From Actinoplanes italicus (lineage in GTDB: Bacteria > Actinomycetota > Actinomycetes > Mycobacteriales > Micromonosporaceae): DNA of 64,000 bases. The notes beneath the pieces are model-generated. The model was not told the DNA's origin, did not search any database, and saw only the letters and a program-made list of their open reading frames with translations. The stretch covers positions 1 to 64,000 of the forward strand of contig NZ_PVMZ01000023.1 in NCBI RefSeq assembly GCF_003001815.1, in the 5' to 3' direction. The position numbers and the translations under genes were made by a program. Of the stretch, positions 24,529 to 33,442 are shown in pieces; position 1 is the stretch's first letter; each line of letters starts with the position of its first letter.

Positions 24529-24601
24529 GGCGCGACCAGCCGGCGTGGCGTGGACCGGGCCGGCCGGCCGGAGGGCGGTCCGGCCGGCCCGTCGCCGGCG
24601 G

Positions 24602-25483
24602 TCAGCGTCGCGGTAACGTCTCGCGCATCAGGGCCGCGGTCTCCGACGGCGTTCTGCCGACCCTCACCCCGGCCGCTTCCAGGGCTTTCTGCTTGGCCAC
24701 CGCGGTTCCGGACGACCCGGAGACGATCGCGCCGGCGTGGCCCATCGTCTTTCCCTCGGGTGCGGTGAAGCCGGCCACGTAGCCGATCACCGGCTTGGTG
24801 ATGTGCTGCCTGATGTACTCGGCGGCGCGCTCCTCCGCGTCCCCGCCGATCTCGCCGATCATCACGATCGCGTCGGTCTCGTCGTCGTCCTGGAACGCCT
24901 GCAGGCAGTCGATGTGGGTGGTGCCGACGATCGGGTCGCCGCCGATGCCGACGCAGGTGGAGAAACCGAGATCGCGTAGTTCGTACATCATCTGGTACGT
25001 CAGCGTTCCGCTCTTGCTGACCAGTCCGATGCGTCCGGGGCCGGTGATGTCGGCGGGGATGATGCCGGCGTTGGAGCGGCCGGGGCTGATCAGGCCGGGA
25101 CAGTTGGGCCCGACGATCCGGGTGGTGTCACCGGCGGCCTGCGCGTAAGCCCAGAACGCCGCGGTGTCGTGCACCGGGATGCCCTCGGTCAGGACCACGA
25201 CCAGGCCGAGCCCGGCGTCGATCGCCTCGATGACCGCGGCCTTGGCGAACCGGGGCGGCACGAAGACCACCGAGGTGTCGGCGCCGGTGGCCCGGACCGC
25301 CTCGGCGGCGCTGCCGAAGACCGGGATGCCGTCGACCTCCTGCCCGCCCTTGCCGGGAGTGACCCCGGCGACGACGTTCGTTCCGGCCGCGACCATCCGC
25401 CGGGTGTGCCGGGAACCCTCCGCGCCGGTGATGCCCTGAACCAGGATCCTGCTGGAGTCGGTGAGGAAGATGGCCATGCTCAC
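24602..25483 (-). CDS. sucD: Succinyl-CoA ligase alpha subunit (or related acyl-CoA ligase)
   Basis: A 293-residue SucD-type subunit that binds CoA and carries the phosphohistidine. Motifs: VQGITGAEGSRHTRRMVAAGTNVVAGVTPGKGG, VGPNCPGLISPG near residue 125, and the active His in GKTMGHAGAIVSGSSGTA near residue 250. Start GTG 25483 overlaps the sucC stop (GTGA); an ATG at 25477 is the alternative. Within an oxalate island it could regenerate succinyl-CoA as a CoA donor for oxalate, or be a malate- or other acid-specific ligase; sequence alone does not separate these. Confidence 0.88.
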   Translation of the reverse strand: MSMAIFLTDSSRILVQGITGAEGSRHTRRMVAAGTNVVAGVTPGKGGQEVDGIPVFGSAAEAVRATGADTSVVFVPPRFAKAAVIEAIDAGLGLVVVLTEGIPVHDTAAFWAYAQAAGDTTRIVGPNCPGLISPGRSNAGIIPADITGPGRIGLVSKSGTLTYQMMYELRDLGFSTCVGIGGDPIVGTTHIDCLQAFQDDDETDAIVMIGEIGGDAEERAAEYIRQHITKPVIGYVAGFTAPEGKTMGHAGAIVSGSSGTAVAKQKALEAAGVRVGRTPSETAALMRETLPRR

Positions 25484-26658
25484 GCCCCCTTGCCGGCGAG
25501 TTCGGCGGCGAGCCGCGCCGCACCGTCCATCGTGTCCGAGCTGATCACGCCGGGCAGCGCCGCCTCGGCGAGGATCTTGCGGCCGAGCGCGGCGTTGTTG
25601 CCGTCCAGCCGTACCACCACCGGTTTGTCGATCTTCTCGCCCTCGCCGGTGAGCAGTCCGATCGCCTGGACGATGCCGTCGGCGACCGCGTCGCAGGCGG
25701 TGATCCCGCCGAAGACGTTGACGAGGACGCTGCGTACGTCCGGATCGCCCAGGATGATCTCCAGCCCGTTCGCCATCACCTCGGCCGAGGCGCCGCCGCC
25801 GATGTCGAGGAAGTTCGCCGGTCGTACCCCGCCGAATCGTTCTCCCGCGTACGCGACCACGTCCAGGGTGCTCATCACCAGGCCCGCGCCGTTGCCGATG
25901 ACACCGACCGAGCCGTCGAGCTTGACGTAGTTGAGGTTCTTGCGGGCCGCCCGCGCCTCCAGCGGGTCGGTGGTGTGGGCGTCGGCGTACCGCGGGTGAC
26001 CGGGCTGGCGGAACCGGGCGTTGTCGTCGAGGGTGACCTTGCCGTCGAGGGCGAGCAGGCTGCCGTCGGCGAGCTTGGCCAGCGGGTTGATCTCGACCAG
26101 GGTGGCGTCCTCGGCGCGGAACACGTTCCAGAGCCGGACCAGCACGCTGGCGACCAGGTCGCGCACGTCGTCGGGAAGGCCGGCGCCGGCGGCCAGCCGC
26201 AGCGCCTCCGTCCAGCCCAGCCCGGCGCCCGGGTCCACCCGCAGCCGGGCCAGCGCGTCCGGGTGCTCGGCCGCGACCTGCTCGATCTCGACCCCGCCCT
26301 GCCGGGACGCGAGCGCGAGGAAGGACCGGTCGGACCGGTCCAGCAGCAGCGACACGTAGTACTCCTCGACGATGTCACTCGCCTCGGTGACCAGCACCCG
26401 GTGCACGGTGTGGCCCTTGATGTCCATGCCCAGGATGCCGGCCGCGACATCACGCGCGGCGTCCGGGCCGTCGGCGAGCCGGACGCCGCCGGCCTTGCCT
26501 CGGCCGCCTGTCTTGACCTGTGCCTTTATCACTACGCGTCCGCCGATCTCGGCGGCGGCCGCGTAGGCCTCGTCGGGGTTGTCGGCGACGCGGCTGCGGC
26601 TGACCGGTACGCCGTGCTTGGCGAAGAGTTCCTGTGCCTGGTGCTCCAACAGATCCAC
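25480..26658 (-). CDS. sucC: Succinyl-CoA ligase beta subunit (or related acyl-CoA ligase)
   Basis: A 392-residue SucC-type subunit with an ATP-grasp domain. The start DLLEHQAQELFAKHGVPV, the ATP-grasp strand VVIKAQVKTGGRGKAGGV, VEINPLAKLADG near residue 200, and NFLDIGGGASAEVMANGLEIIL with VLVNVFGGITACDAVADGIV are family hallmarks. GTG start at 26658 with GGGAGG; the frame extends upstream to 26760 but that part would enter the shared operator zone. Divergent from frc. Forms one unit with sucD. The genome probably has another sucCD for the citric acid cycle, which I cannot check. Confidence 0.88.
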   Translation of the reverse strand: MDLLEHQAQELFAKHGVPVSRSRVADNPDEAYAAAAEIGGRVVIKAQVKTGGRGKAGGVRLADGPDAARDVAAGILGMDIKGHTVHRVLVTEASDIVEEYYVSLLLDRSDRSFLALASRQGGVEIEQVAAEHPDALARLRVDPGAGLGWTEALRLAAGAGLPDDVRDLVASVLVRLWNVFRAEDATLVEINPLAKLADGSLLALDGKVTLDDNARFRQPGHPRYADAHTTDPLEARAARKNLNYVKLDGSVGVIGNGAGLVMSTLDVVAYAGERFGGVRPANFLDIGGGASAEVMANGLEIILGDPDVRSVLVNVFGGITACDAVADGIVQAIGLLTGEGEKIDKPVVVRLDGNNAALGRKILAEAALPGVISSDTMDGAARLAAELAGKGA

Positions 26659-26762
26659 CGGGCCTCCCTTCAGTGGGGATTCGGGTCCGGATGCGATGGC
26701 GGTGCCGAGCGCGGAAAACGTTCCGCGACCCTCTAGACACCTGGCTGTTACATGCGCCACGA

Positions 26763-26789
26763 TATTGCCTACCCCATACGGTATGCAAT
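26763..26789 (+). promoter_or_regulatory. Oxalate-regulon palindrome between sucC and frc
   Basis: Core CCCATAC-G-GTATGCA at 26772-26786, flanked by outer ATTGC/GCAAT arms. The whole stretch from 26762 to 26789 is identical to 33922-33949 before oxc. It sits between the divergent sucC and frc starts and may control both. Confidence 0.78.
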
Positions 26790-26850
26790 CCCTGAAGCTG
26801 ACGGCGGATCAGCACCCCCAGCAGCGGTGGCGCAAACAGGAGGATCGCTC

Positions 26851-28080
26851 ATGGGTAAGGCACTGGAGGGCGTTCGGGTCCTCGACATGACGCACGTGCA
26901 ATCCGGTCCCTCGTCCACGCAGATCCTCGCGTGGCTGGGCGCCGATGTGATCAAACTGGAGGCTCCGGGGCAGGGTGACATCACCCGGTCCCAGCTGCGG
27001 GACATCCCCGACGTGGACAGCCTCTACTTCACGATGCTCAACGCCAACAAACGCAGCATCACCCTCAACATGAAGAACCCGCGGGGCAAGGAGGTCTTCA
27101 CCCGGCTGGTGTCCGACGTGGACGTCCTGGTGGAGAACTTCGGCCCGGGCGTGGTCGAGCGCTTCGGATTTCCCTGGGAGAAACTGCAGGAGATCAACCC
27201 CCGCCTGGTGTACGCCTCCATCAAGGGCTTCGGCGCCGGTCGATACGCGAACTTCAAGGCGTACGAGGTGATCGCCCAGGCCATGGGCGGAGCGATGAGC
27301 ACCACCGGTTTCGAGGACGGCCCGCCGACCGCGACCGGCGCCCAGATCGGCGACTCCGGCACCGGCATCCACCTGGTCGCCGGCATCCTCGCCGCGCTCT
27401 ACCAGCGCACCAACACCGGACGCGGCCAGCGGGTCCAGGTCGCCATGCAGGACGCGGTGCTCAATCTGTGCCGGGTCAAACTGCGCGACCAGCAGCGGCT
27501 GGCCCACGGGCCACTGGGGGAGTACCCCAACGAGAACTTCGGCGACGAGGTGCCCCGCTCCGGCAACGCCTCCGGTGGCGGTCAGCCCGGCTGGGCCGTG
27601 CGCTGCGCTCCGGGCGGGCCGAACGACTACATCTACGTGATCATCCAGCCGGTCGGCTGGAAGCCGATCTGCGACCTGATCGGCAAACCGGAACTGGCCG
27701 AGGACCCGGCCTGGAGTACCCCGCAGGCGCGGCTGAACAAACTCGACAAGGCGTTCGCGCTGATCGAGGAGTGGACCGAGCGGCACACCAAGCAAGAGGT
27801 GATGGAGCAGCTCAACACGCACAACGTGCCGTGCGGGCCGGTCCTTTCGACCCGGGAGCTGATCGAGGACGAGACGCTGGCCGCGCTGGGGTCGGTGGTC
27901 GAGGTCGACCATCCGGAGCGGGGCCCGTTCAAGACGGTCGGCAACCCGATCAAGCTGTCCGACTCGACCGTCGCCATCGAGCGCTCACCGCTGCTCGGCG
28001 AGCACACCGAGCAGGTGCTCGGCGAACTCGGCTACACCGAGCAGGGTATCGGCGAGCTGCGTGCCGCCGGTGCCGTCTGA
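26851..28080 (+). CDS. frc: Formyl-CoA:oxalate CoA-transferase
   Basis: A 409-residue class III CoA-transferase that moves CoA from formyl-CoA (or possibly succinyl-CoA) to oxalate. It follows the Oxalobacter formigenes enzyme closely: VLDMTHVQSGPSSTQILAWLGADVIKLE, VDSLYFTMLNANKRSI, VLVENFGPGVVERFGF, the catalytic Asp in GAQIGDSGTGIHL near residue 168, VQVAMQDAVLNLCRVKLRDQQR, and the glycine loop GNASGGGQPGW near residue 240 that covers the active site. AGGAGG precedes the ATG. It is followed within 22 bases by the ADP-forming ligase and heads a five-gene unit. Confidence 0.95.
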   Translation: MGKALEGVRVLDMTHVQSGPSSTQILAWLGADVIKLEAPGQGDITRSQLRDIPDVDSLYFTMLNANKRSITLNMKNPRGKEVFTRLVSDVDVLVENFGPGVVERFGFPWEKLQEINPRLVYASIKGFGAGRYANFKAYEVIAQAMGGAMSTTGFEDGPPTATGAQIGDSGTGIHLVAGILAALYQRTNTGRGQRVQVAMQDAVLNLCRVKLRDQQRLAHGPLGEYPNENFGDEVPRSGNASGGGQPGWAVRCAPGGPNDYIYVIIQPVGWKPICDLIGKPELAEDPAWSTPQARLNKLDKAFALIEEWTERHTKQEVMEQLNTHNVPCGPVLSTRELIEDETLAALGSVVEVDHPERGPFKTVGNPIKLSDSTVAIERSPLLGEHTEQVLGELGYTEQGIGELRAAGAV

Positions 28081-28102
28081 CTTCGACCAAGGAGACGACG
28101 AC

Positions 28103-30256
28103 ATGTCGAAATACGACCGCGAAGCCGTACGCCGGGTGCTCGACCGGGCCGCCGCCGAGGGACGCAGTTCGCTGACCGCGCCGGAGGGCCGGCTGGTGGT
28201 CGAGGCGTACGGGATCGCGACCCCCGGCGAGGGCCTGGCCGGCAGCGCCGACGAGGCGGTGGCGCTGGCCGGGAAGATCGGCCTGCCGGTGGTCCTCAAG
28301 ATCGTCTCGCCGGACATCCTGCACAAGACCGAGGCCGGCGGAGTGCTGGTCGGACTGGGATCGGCCGCGGAGGTCGCCGCCGGCTACGACACGATCATCG
28401 CGAACGCCAGGGCGTACAACGCCGATGCGACCATCGTCGGCGTGCAGGTGCAGCAGCAGCTCACGGCCGGCCACGAGGTCATCGTCGGCACGGTCACGGA
28501 CCCGACCTTCGGCAAGATCGTCGCGTTCGGACTCGGCGGCGTCCTCGTCGAGGTGCTCAAGGACGTCACGTTCCGGCTCGCCCCCACCGACACGGGCACC
28601 GCGCTGTCGATGATCGACGGCATCGCCTCGGCCGAGATCCTGCGCGGCGTGCGCGGCGCCGAACCGGCGAACCGGGAGGTCCTGTCCGACCTCATCGTCC
28701 GGCTCTCCGACCTGGTCACCGACTTCCCGGAGCTGGCCGAGGTGGACCTCAACCCGGTGCTGGCCACCGCCGCCGGCGCCACCGCCGTGGACGTTCGTAT
28801 CCTGGTCGACCCGCGGGCCGCCGAACGCCCGGAGCAGTTCACCGACGAGGAGATCCTCGCGAGCATGACCCGGATCATGCGGCCCGCCTCGATCGCCGTG
28901 ATCGGCGCCTCCGCCGAGTCCGGGAAGATCGGCAACTCGGTGATGAAGAACCTGGTGAACGGCGGCTACCAGGGCGAGATCTACCCGATCAACCCCAAGG
29001 CGGCCGAGATCCTGGACCGCAAGGCGTACCAGAGCATCTCCGACGTGCCGGGCCCGGTCGACGTCGCGGTCTTCGCGATCCCGGCCAAGTTCGTGCCGGC
29101 CGCGCTGGAGGAGGCCGGCGCCAAGGGCGTCGCCGGAGCGATCATGATTCCGTCCGGTTTCGGTGAGACCGGCAACCACGAGCTCCAGGCGGAGGTCGTG
29201 GGGATCGCCCGCCGGCACGGCGTACGCATCCTCGGCCCGAACATCTACGGCTACTACTACACCCCGGAGAACCTGTCCGCGACGTTCTGCACCCCGTACG
29301 ACGTCAAGGGCGGGGTGGCGCTCACCTCGCAGAGCGGCGGCATCGGGATGGCGATCCTGGGCTTCAGCCGGTCCGCCCGGATGGGTGTCTCCTCGATCGT
29401 CGGGGTGGGCAACAAGGCCGACATCGACGAGGACGACCTGCTGACGTTCTTCGAGAGCGACCCGAACACCCAGCTCATCGCCATGCACCTGGAGGATCTG
29501 AAGGACGGCCGGTCGTTCGCCCGGGCCGCCAAACGGGTGTCGGCCACCAAGCCGGTGCTCGTGCTCAAGGCGGGCCGCACCGACCAGGGCGCCAAGGCGG
29601 CCAGCTCGCACACCGGCGCGCTGGCCGGCAACGACAAGGTCTACGACGACATCCTGCGCCAGAGCGGCGTGATCCGCGCCCCGGGCCTCAACGACCTGCT
29701 GGAGTACGCCCGTGGCATCCCACTGCTGCCGACCCCGCAGGGCGAGAACGTCGTCATCATCACCGGCGCCGGCGGATCCGGGGTGCTGCTCTCGGACGCC
29801 TGCGTGGACAACAACCTCACGCTGATGGAGATCCCGGACGACCTCGACGAGGCGTTCCGCAGGTTCATCCCGCCGTTCGGGGCCGCCGGCAACCCGATCG
29901 ACATCACCGGCGGCGAACCGCCGTCGACGTACCGCAACACCATCGCGCTCGGCCTGTCCGACCCGCGCATCCATTCCCTGATCCTCGGCTACTGGCACAC
30001 GATCGTCACACCGCCGATGGTCTTCGCCGAACTGGTGGTGGACGTGGTCGAGGAGTTCCGGGCCAAGGGCGTCAACAAACCGGTGGTCGCCTCGCTCGCC
30101 GGAGACGTCGAGGTCGAGTCGGCCAGTGGACACCTGTACCGGCACGGCATCGTGGCCTATCCGTACACCACGGAGAAGCCCGTCGCCGTGCTCGGCGCGA
30201 AGTACCGGTGGGCACGTTCCGCCGGCCTGCTCGGCGACCGGCCGGACGGCCGCTGA
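28103..30256 (+). CDS. Fused ADP-forming acyl-CoA synthetase (acetate/oxalate-CoA ligase type)
   Basis: A 717-residue NDP-forming acyl-CoA ligase. Domain order is unusual compared with most fused members: an ATP-grasp part first (residues 1-230; PVVLKIVSPDILHKTEAGGV, ELAEVDLNPVLA), then the CoA-binding domain (from about 255; SIAVIGASAESGKIGNSVMKNL, VFAIPAKFVPAAL), then the succinyl-CoA-ligase-like flavodoxin domains with the likely phospho-His loop KAASSHTGALAGNDKVYDDILRQSG cut here to residues 495-515. It makes an acyl-CoA from acid, ATP and CoA. In this operon oxalate or formate are the plausible acids, giving a primer supply of oxalyl-CoA or formyl-CoA to start the frc cycle; acetate remains possible. 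Confidence 0.82.
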   Translation: MSKYDREAVRRVLDRAAAEGRSSLTAPEGRLVVEAYGIATPGEGLAGSADEAVALAGKIGLPVVLKIVSPDILHKTEAGGVLVGLGSAAEVAAGYDTIIANARAYNADATIVGVQVQQQLTAGHEVIVGTVTDPTFGKIVAFGLGGVLVEVLKDVTFRLAPTDTGTALSMIDGIASAEILRGVRGAEPANREVLSDLIVRLSDLVTDFPELAEVDLNPVLATAAGATAVDVRILVDPRAAERPEQFTDEEILASMTRIMRPASIAVIGASAESGKIGNSVMKNLVNGGYQGEIYPINPKAAEILDRKAYQSISDVPGPVDVAVFAIPAKFVPAALEEAGAKGVAGAIMIPSGFGETGNHELQAEVVGIARRHGVRILGPNIYGYYYTPENLSATFCTPYDVKGGVALTSQSGGIGMAILGFSRSARMGVSSIVGVGNKADIDEDDLLTFFESDPNTQLIAMHLEDLKDGRSFARAAKRVSATKPVLVLKAGRTDQGAKAASSHTGALAGNDKVYDDILRQSGVIRAPGLNDLLEYARGIPLLPTPQGENVVIITGAGGSGVLLSDACVDNNLTLMEIPDDLDEAFRRFIPPFGAAGNPIDITGGEPPSTYRNTIALGLSDPRIHSLILGYWHTIVTPPMVFAELVVDVVEEFRAKGVNKPVVASLAGDVEVESASGHLYRHGIVAYPYTTEKPVAVLGAKYRWARSAGLLGDRPDGR

Positions 30257-30344
30257 GTCGTGCTCAGTTCCACCACACCAGTTAGTTGGAGGGGCCACTA
30301 GCGACACAGCGACCGCTCCGCGGCCAACTCTCAGGAGGTCCAGC

Positions 30345-31865
30345 GTGGACGCTTCGAGTTCTCCCTCGCCCGAACCGGCGAGCAGTACGTCACCCCCCAC
30401 CGCCACGGCCACCGCCACCGCTTCCGACGAGCGGGTATGGCGGGCCGGCCGGCTCGAACCGATGCCGATCCGGGAGCTGCCGAAGGCGCCGCCCTCGGTC
30501 CACCTGCTCGGCCCGACCGTGTTCCTCGTCGCGCTCGGCGTGGGCATGGGTGAGTCGTACATGTGGCCCCGCCTGGTTCTGATCTTCGGACCGGAGATCA
30601 GGTGGCTGTTCCTGATCGGCGTCACCCTGCAGGCGTTCGTCATGCTGGAGATGGCCCGGTACGCGATGGCGACCGGTGAGAGCATCTTCTTCGGTGCCGC
30701 ACGGGTCTTCAAACCGCTCATGTGGTTCTTCTTCGGCACGGCGATCCTGGTCTACATCTGGCCCGGCCATCTCTCCACCGGGGCCGCCGCCTTCGAGCAG
30801 GTGACCGGCATACCCTGGACCGTCACGGCCTGTGTCGGACTGATCCTGGTCGGCGTGCTGTTCAGCCTCGCCAAAGTGATCTACCCACTGCTGGAGAGCC
30901 TGCTCGGCCTGCTGATCGGCCTGCTCGTGGTGAGCACCTCGATCGTCGCGTCGATGGTCGGCCGGTGGGCCGACGTCACCTCGACCCTCAGCGGCATGTT
31001 CCACTTCGGCTACCTGCCGGGCGAGGCGATGTCGGCGACCTGGTTCCCGGTCATCGTCGGCGCGATCGCCTTCGCCGGTCCGTCCGGCATGCAGCAGATG
31101 TGGTACACGCTGCACCTGCGTGACTCCGGCGCCGGCATGGGCGCGCACATCCCGCAGATCCGCGGGCTCCGGCACGCCGGCGAGCAGGAGGCCATGCCGT
31201 CGCGTGGCTTCATGTTCGACACCGACGACCCGGAGGAGATGAAGAAGTGGAAGGGCTGGCGGCGCTGGGTGACCTTCGACGCCCTGCTGCTCTTCTGGGG
31301 AATCACCATGCTGGTGACGGTCTCGTTCACCGTGCTGGCCCAGACCGCGGTCCGGGTCAACCCGGACGTCGGTGACCTGATCCGCGAAGGTGACCGGGAG
31401 GTCGCGCTGACCGCCATGGCGGACGCCTTCGCCTCGGCCGGCACGCCGGTGCTGCACGGCGTGTTCCTCGGGTTCATCGCGCTGATCGGGCTCAACGCCA
31501 CGCTCGGCCTGTTCGACTCGTTCTCCCGTGGCCAGGCCGACATGACGTACCACTTCGTCCCCGGCGCGAAGCGGTTCAGCATGTCCAAGCTCTACGCCGG
31601 GTTCCTCTGGGGTGTCATCACGTTCGGCATCCTGATCCTGAACTTCGGCCCCGCCGACGGCCCGGGCGCGATCCTCGACGTGCTGGCCTTCCTGTCCACC
31701 TTCGCGATGGGCGCGTACTGCGTCGTCCTGCTGCTGGTCAACAACCGGATGCTGCCCAAGCCGATCCGTCCCGGCATCCTGCAGAACGTGGTGATCGGGT
31801 TCGGCGCGGTGTTCTACCTGGGGATGTTGATCTACAGCCTGGTCCGTTTCGGCGTGGTCATCTGA
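30345..31865 (+). CDS. Nramp-family-like membrane transporter
   Basis: A 506-residue polytopic membrane protein with about 11 helices and a Ser/Pro/Thr-rich cytoplasmic N-terminus (50 residues). It resembles the divergent branch of Nramp (APC-fold) proteins: helix 1 reads GVGMGESYMWPRL where true Nramps have DPGN, and the helix-6 region reads AFAGPSGMQQMWYTLHLRDSGAGMGAHI where they have MPH. The metal ligands of classical Mn/Fe transporters are thus missing, and the substrate is unknown. GTG start with AGGAGG. Downstream of frc and the acyl-CoA ligase, and overlapping the next gene (TGATG). Metal handling or carboxylate transport are both conceivable. Confidence 0.7.
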   Translation: MDASSSPSPEPASSTSPPTATATATASDERVWRAGRLEPMPIRELPKAPPSVHLLGPTVFLVALGVGMGESYMWPRLVLIFGPEIRWLFLIGVTLQAFVMLEMARYAMATGESIFFGAARVFKPLMWFFFGTAILVYIWPGHLSTGAAAFEQVTGIPWTVTACVGLILVGVLFSLAKVIYPLLESLLGLLIGLLVVSTSIVASMVGRWADVTSTLSGMFHFGYLPGEAMSATWFPVIVGAIAFAGPSGMQQMWYTLHLRDSGAGMGAHIPQIRGLRHAGEQEAMPSRGFMFDTDDPEEMKKWKGWRRWVTFDALLLFWGITMLVTVSFTVLAQTAVRVNPDVGDLIREGDREVALTAMADAFASAGTPVLHGVFLGFIALIGLNATLGLFDSFSRGQADMTYHFVPGAKRFSMSKLYAGFLWGVITFGILILNFGPADGPGAILDVLAFLSTFAMGAYCVVLLLVNNRMLPKPIRPGILQNVVIGFGAVFYLGMLIYSLVRFGVVI

Positions 31866-32425
31866 TGGCCGAGCCGAGCTTGCGTCACCTGGGCCGGCTC
31901 GCGCTGCCCGGCGCCGCCATCGGAGCGTTCGCCGGGCCGGCGGCCCTGGTACTGGCACTGGTCGCGGGTCAGCCCGCAGACTGGGCGCTGGCCACCGGTG
32001 TGGCTCTCGGACTGCCGCTGGCGCTGCTCGGCGGCGGGTTCGGGCTGCTGATGGCGGCCGGGGTCATCTCACCGGGGGTGTTCGCCCCGACGGCGCTGTA
32101 CTGGCTCGCCGGGTTCCCTCTCGCCCGGCTGGCACACGAGGCGCTGGTCGGCCTGCTGCTGGTCGGACGGCCCGTCCTTCCGCCCGACCCGGCAGGTTTC
32201 CTCGCGTACCAGGCGATCGTCAGCCTCGGCTTCGCCATCGGATTCAGCTGGTTGTACGAACGGATCGCGCCGGGCTGGCTACGCCGGATCCGGCACGGCA
32301 ACCCGCGGGCCGAGCGGCTGTATCAGTTCTACCTGCGGCATGCCGAGGCGCAGTGGAAGGCGCGAGAGAGCCGCCGTCAGGCCCGGGCCGCAGCCCGTGC
32401 CGCCTCCGGAAAAGGAGCGTCATGA
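31865..32425 (+). CDS. Small membrane protein of the frc operon, unknown
   Basis: A 186-residue protein with four probable membrane helices (around 14-34, 40-65, 75-95, 118-138) and a strongly basic C-terminal tail (KARESRRQARAAARAASGKG). Start and stop overlap the neighbours (TGATG with the Nramp-like gene, ATGA with the TerC gene), which argues for tight stoichiometric co-translation and perhaps a complex with the Nramp-like protein. No family recognised. Confidence 0.65.
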   Translation: MAEPSLRHLGRLALPGAAIGAFAGPAALVLALVAGQPADWALATGVALGLPLALLGGGFGLLMAAGVISPGVFAPTALYWLAGFPLARLAHEALVGLLLVGRPVLPPDPAGFLAYQAIVSLGFAIGFSWLYERIAPGWLRRIRHGNPRAERLYQFYLRHAEAQWKARESRRQARAAARAASGKGAS

Positions 32426-33423
32426 ATTTACCGCTCTGGGTATGGGCCGTGACGATCATCGGCTTCACCGTGATGATCGCCTTCGACTTCTACCTGGTCG
32501 CCCGCAACCCTCATGAACCGTCCTTCCGGGAGTGCGTCGGCTGGGTGAGTTTCTACGTGCTGGCGGCGGTCGCCTTCGGCTTTCTGCTGATGGCGACGGC
32601 CGGAGCGAGTTACAGCGGCCAGTTCTTCGCCGGCTGGCTCACCGAGTACTCACTCAGCGTCGACAACCTGTTCGTCTTCATCATCATCATGGGCCGGTTC
32701 GCGGTGCCGGTGAAGTACCGGCAGAAGGTGCTGCTGATCGGCATCGTGCTGGCGCTGCTGATGCGGGGCGTCTTCATCGCGGCCGGTGCCTCGGCGGTCG
32801 CGCGGTTCGACTGGCTGTTCTATCTGTTCGGGGCGTTCCTGATCTACACCGCGGTCAAGCTGGTCGGCCCGCAACTCCAGGACGAGTTCTCGGAGAACTT
32901 CGCCCTGCGTACGGCGAAGCGGATCCTGCCGACCACGGAGACATATCAGGGCTCCTCGGTGCTGGTCCGGGTGAACGGCCGGCGCATGGTCACGCCGATG
33001 CTGATCGTGATGGTCGCGATCGGCACCACCGACCTGCTGTTCGCGCTCGACTCGATCCCGGCGATCTTCGGGCTGACGCAGGAGCCGTACCTGGTCTTCA
33101 CCGCGAACACGTTCGCGCTGATGGGCCTGCGGCAGCTGTACTTCCTGCTGGGCGGGCTGCTGGACCGGCTCGTCTACCTCAGCAAGGGCCTGGCCTTCAT
33201 CCTGGCCTTCATCGGCGTCAAGCTCGTGATGGAGGCGCTGCACCACGACGGCGTGTCCTGGGCGCCGGCCGTGCCGATCACCGTCTCGCTCGGAGTCATC
33301 GTCGGCACACTGGTGATCACCACGGTCGCCAGCCTGATGAAGTCGCGCCGTGACGAGCGGGAGCGGCAGCCCGCCGTCACGGGTGTCCACGAGACCGTGA
33401 CGGCGGACCGGGACGCGGGCTGA
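32422..33423 (+). CDS. TerC family integral membrane protein
   Basis: A 333-residue TerC/Alx-type protein with about eight helices. Signature: EYSLSVDNLFVFIIIM near residue 72 and ATDLLFALDSIPAIFGLT (here GTTDLLFALDSIPAIFGL) near residue 205, two inverted acidic motifs that form the metal site. Bacterial TerC proteins export or handle metal ions, Mn2+ in Alx and MeeF/MeeY, and load exported enzymes. Good AAGGAG ribosome site. Last gene of the frc operon; metal-oxalate chemistry would explain the association, but this is inference. Confidence 0.85.
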   Translation: MNLPLWVWAVTIIGFTVMIAFDFYLVARNPHEPSFRECVGWVSFYVLAAVAFGFLLMATAGASYSGQFFAGWLTEYSLSVDNLFVFIIIMGRFAVPVKYRQKVLLIGIVLALLMRGVFIAAGASAVARFDWLFYLFGAFLIYTAVKLVGPQLQDEFSENFALRTAKRILPTTETYQGSSVLVRVNGRRMVTPMLIVMVAIGTTDLLFALDSIPAIFGLTQEPYLVFTANTFALMGLRQLYFLLGGLLDRLVYLSKGLAFILAFIGVKLVMEALHHDGVSWAPAVPITVSLGVIVGTLVITTVASLMKSRRDERERQPAVTGVHETVTADRDAG

Positions 33424-33442
33424 CCCGCTGTTCAGGCCTCGA

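Noticed and set aside
27950..30739. Very long minus-strand frame (929 codons) opposite frc and the acyl-CoA ligase
   Set aside because: High-GC antisense frames stay open by codon bias; the plus-strand proteins are clear families and the antisense product is low-complexity His/Arg/Gly-rich.
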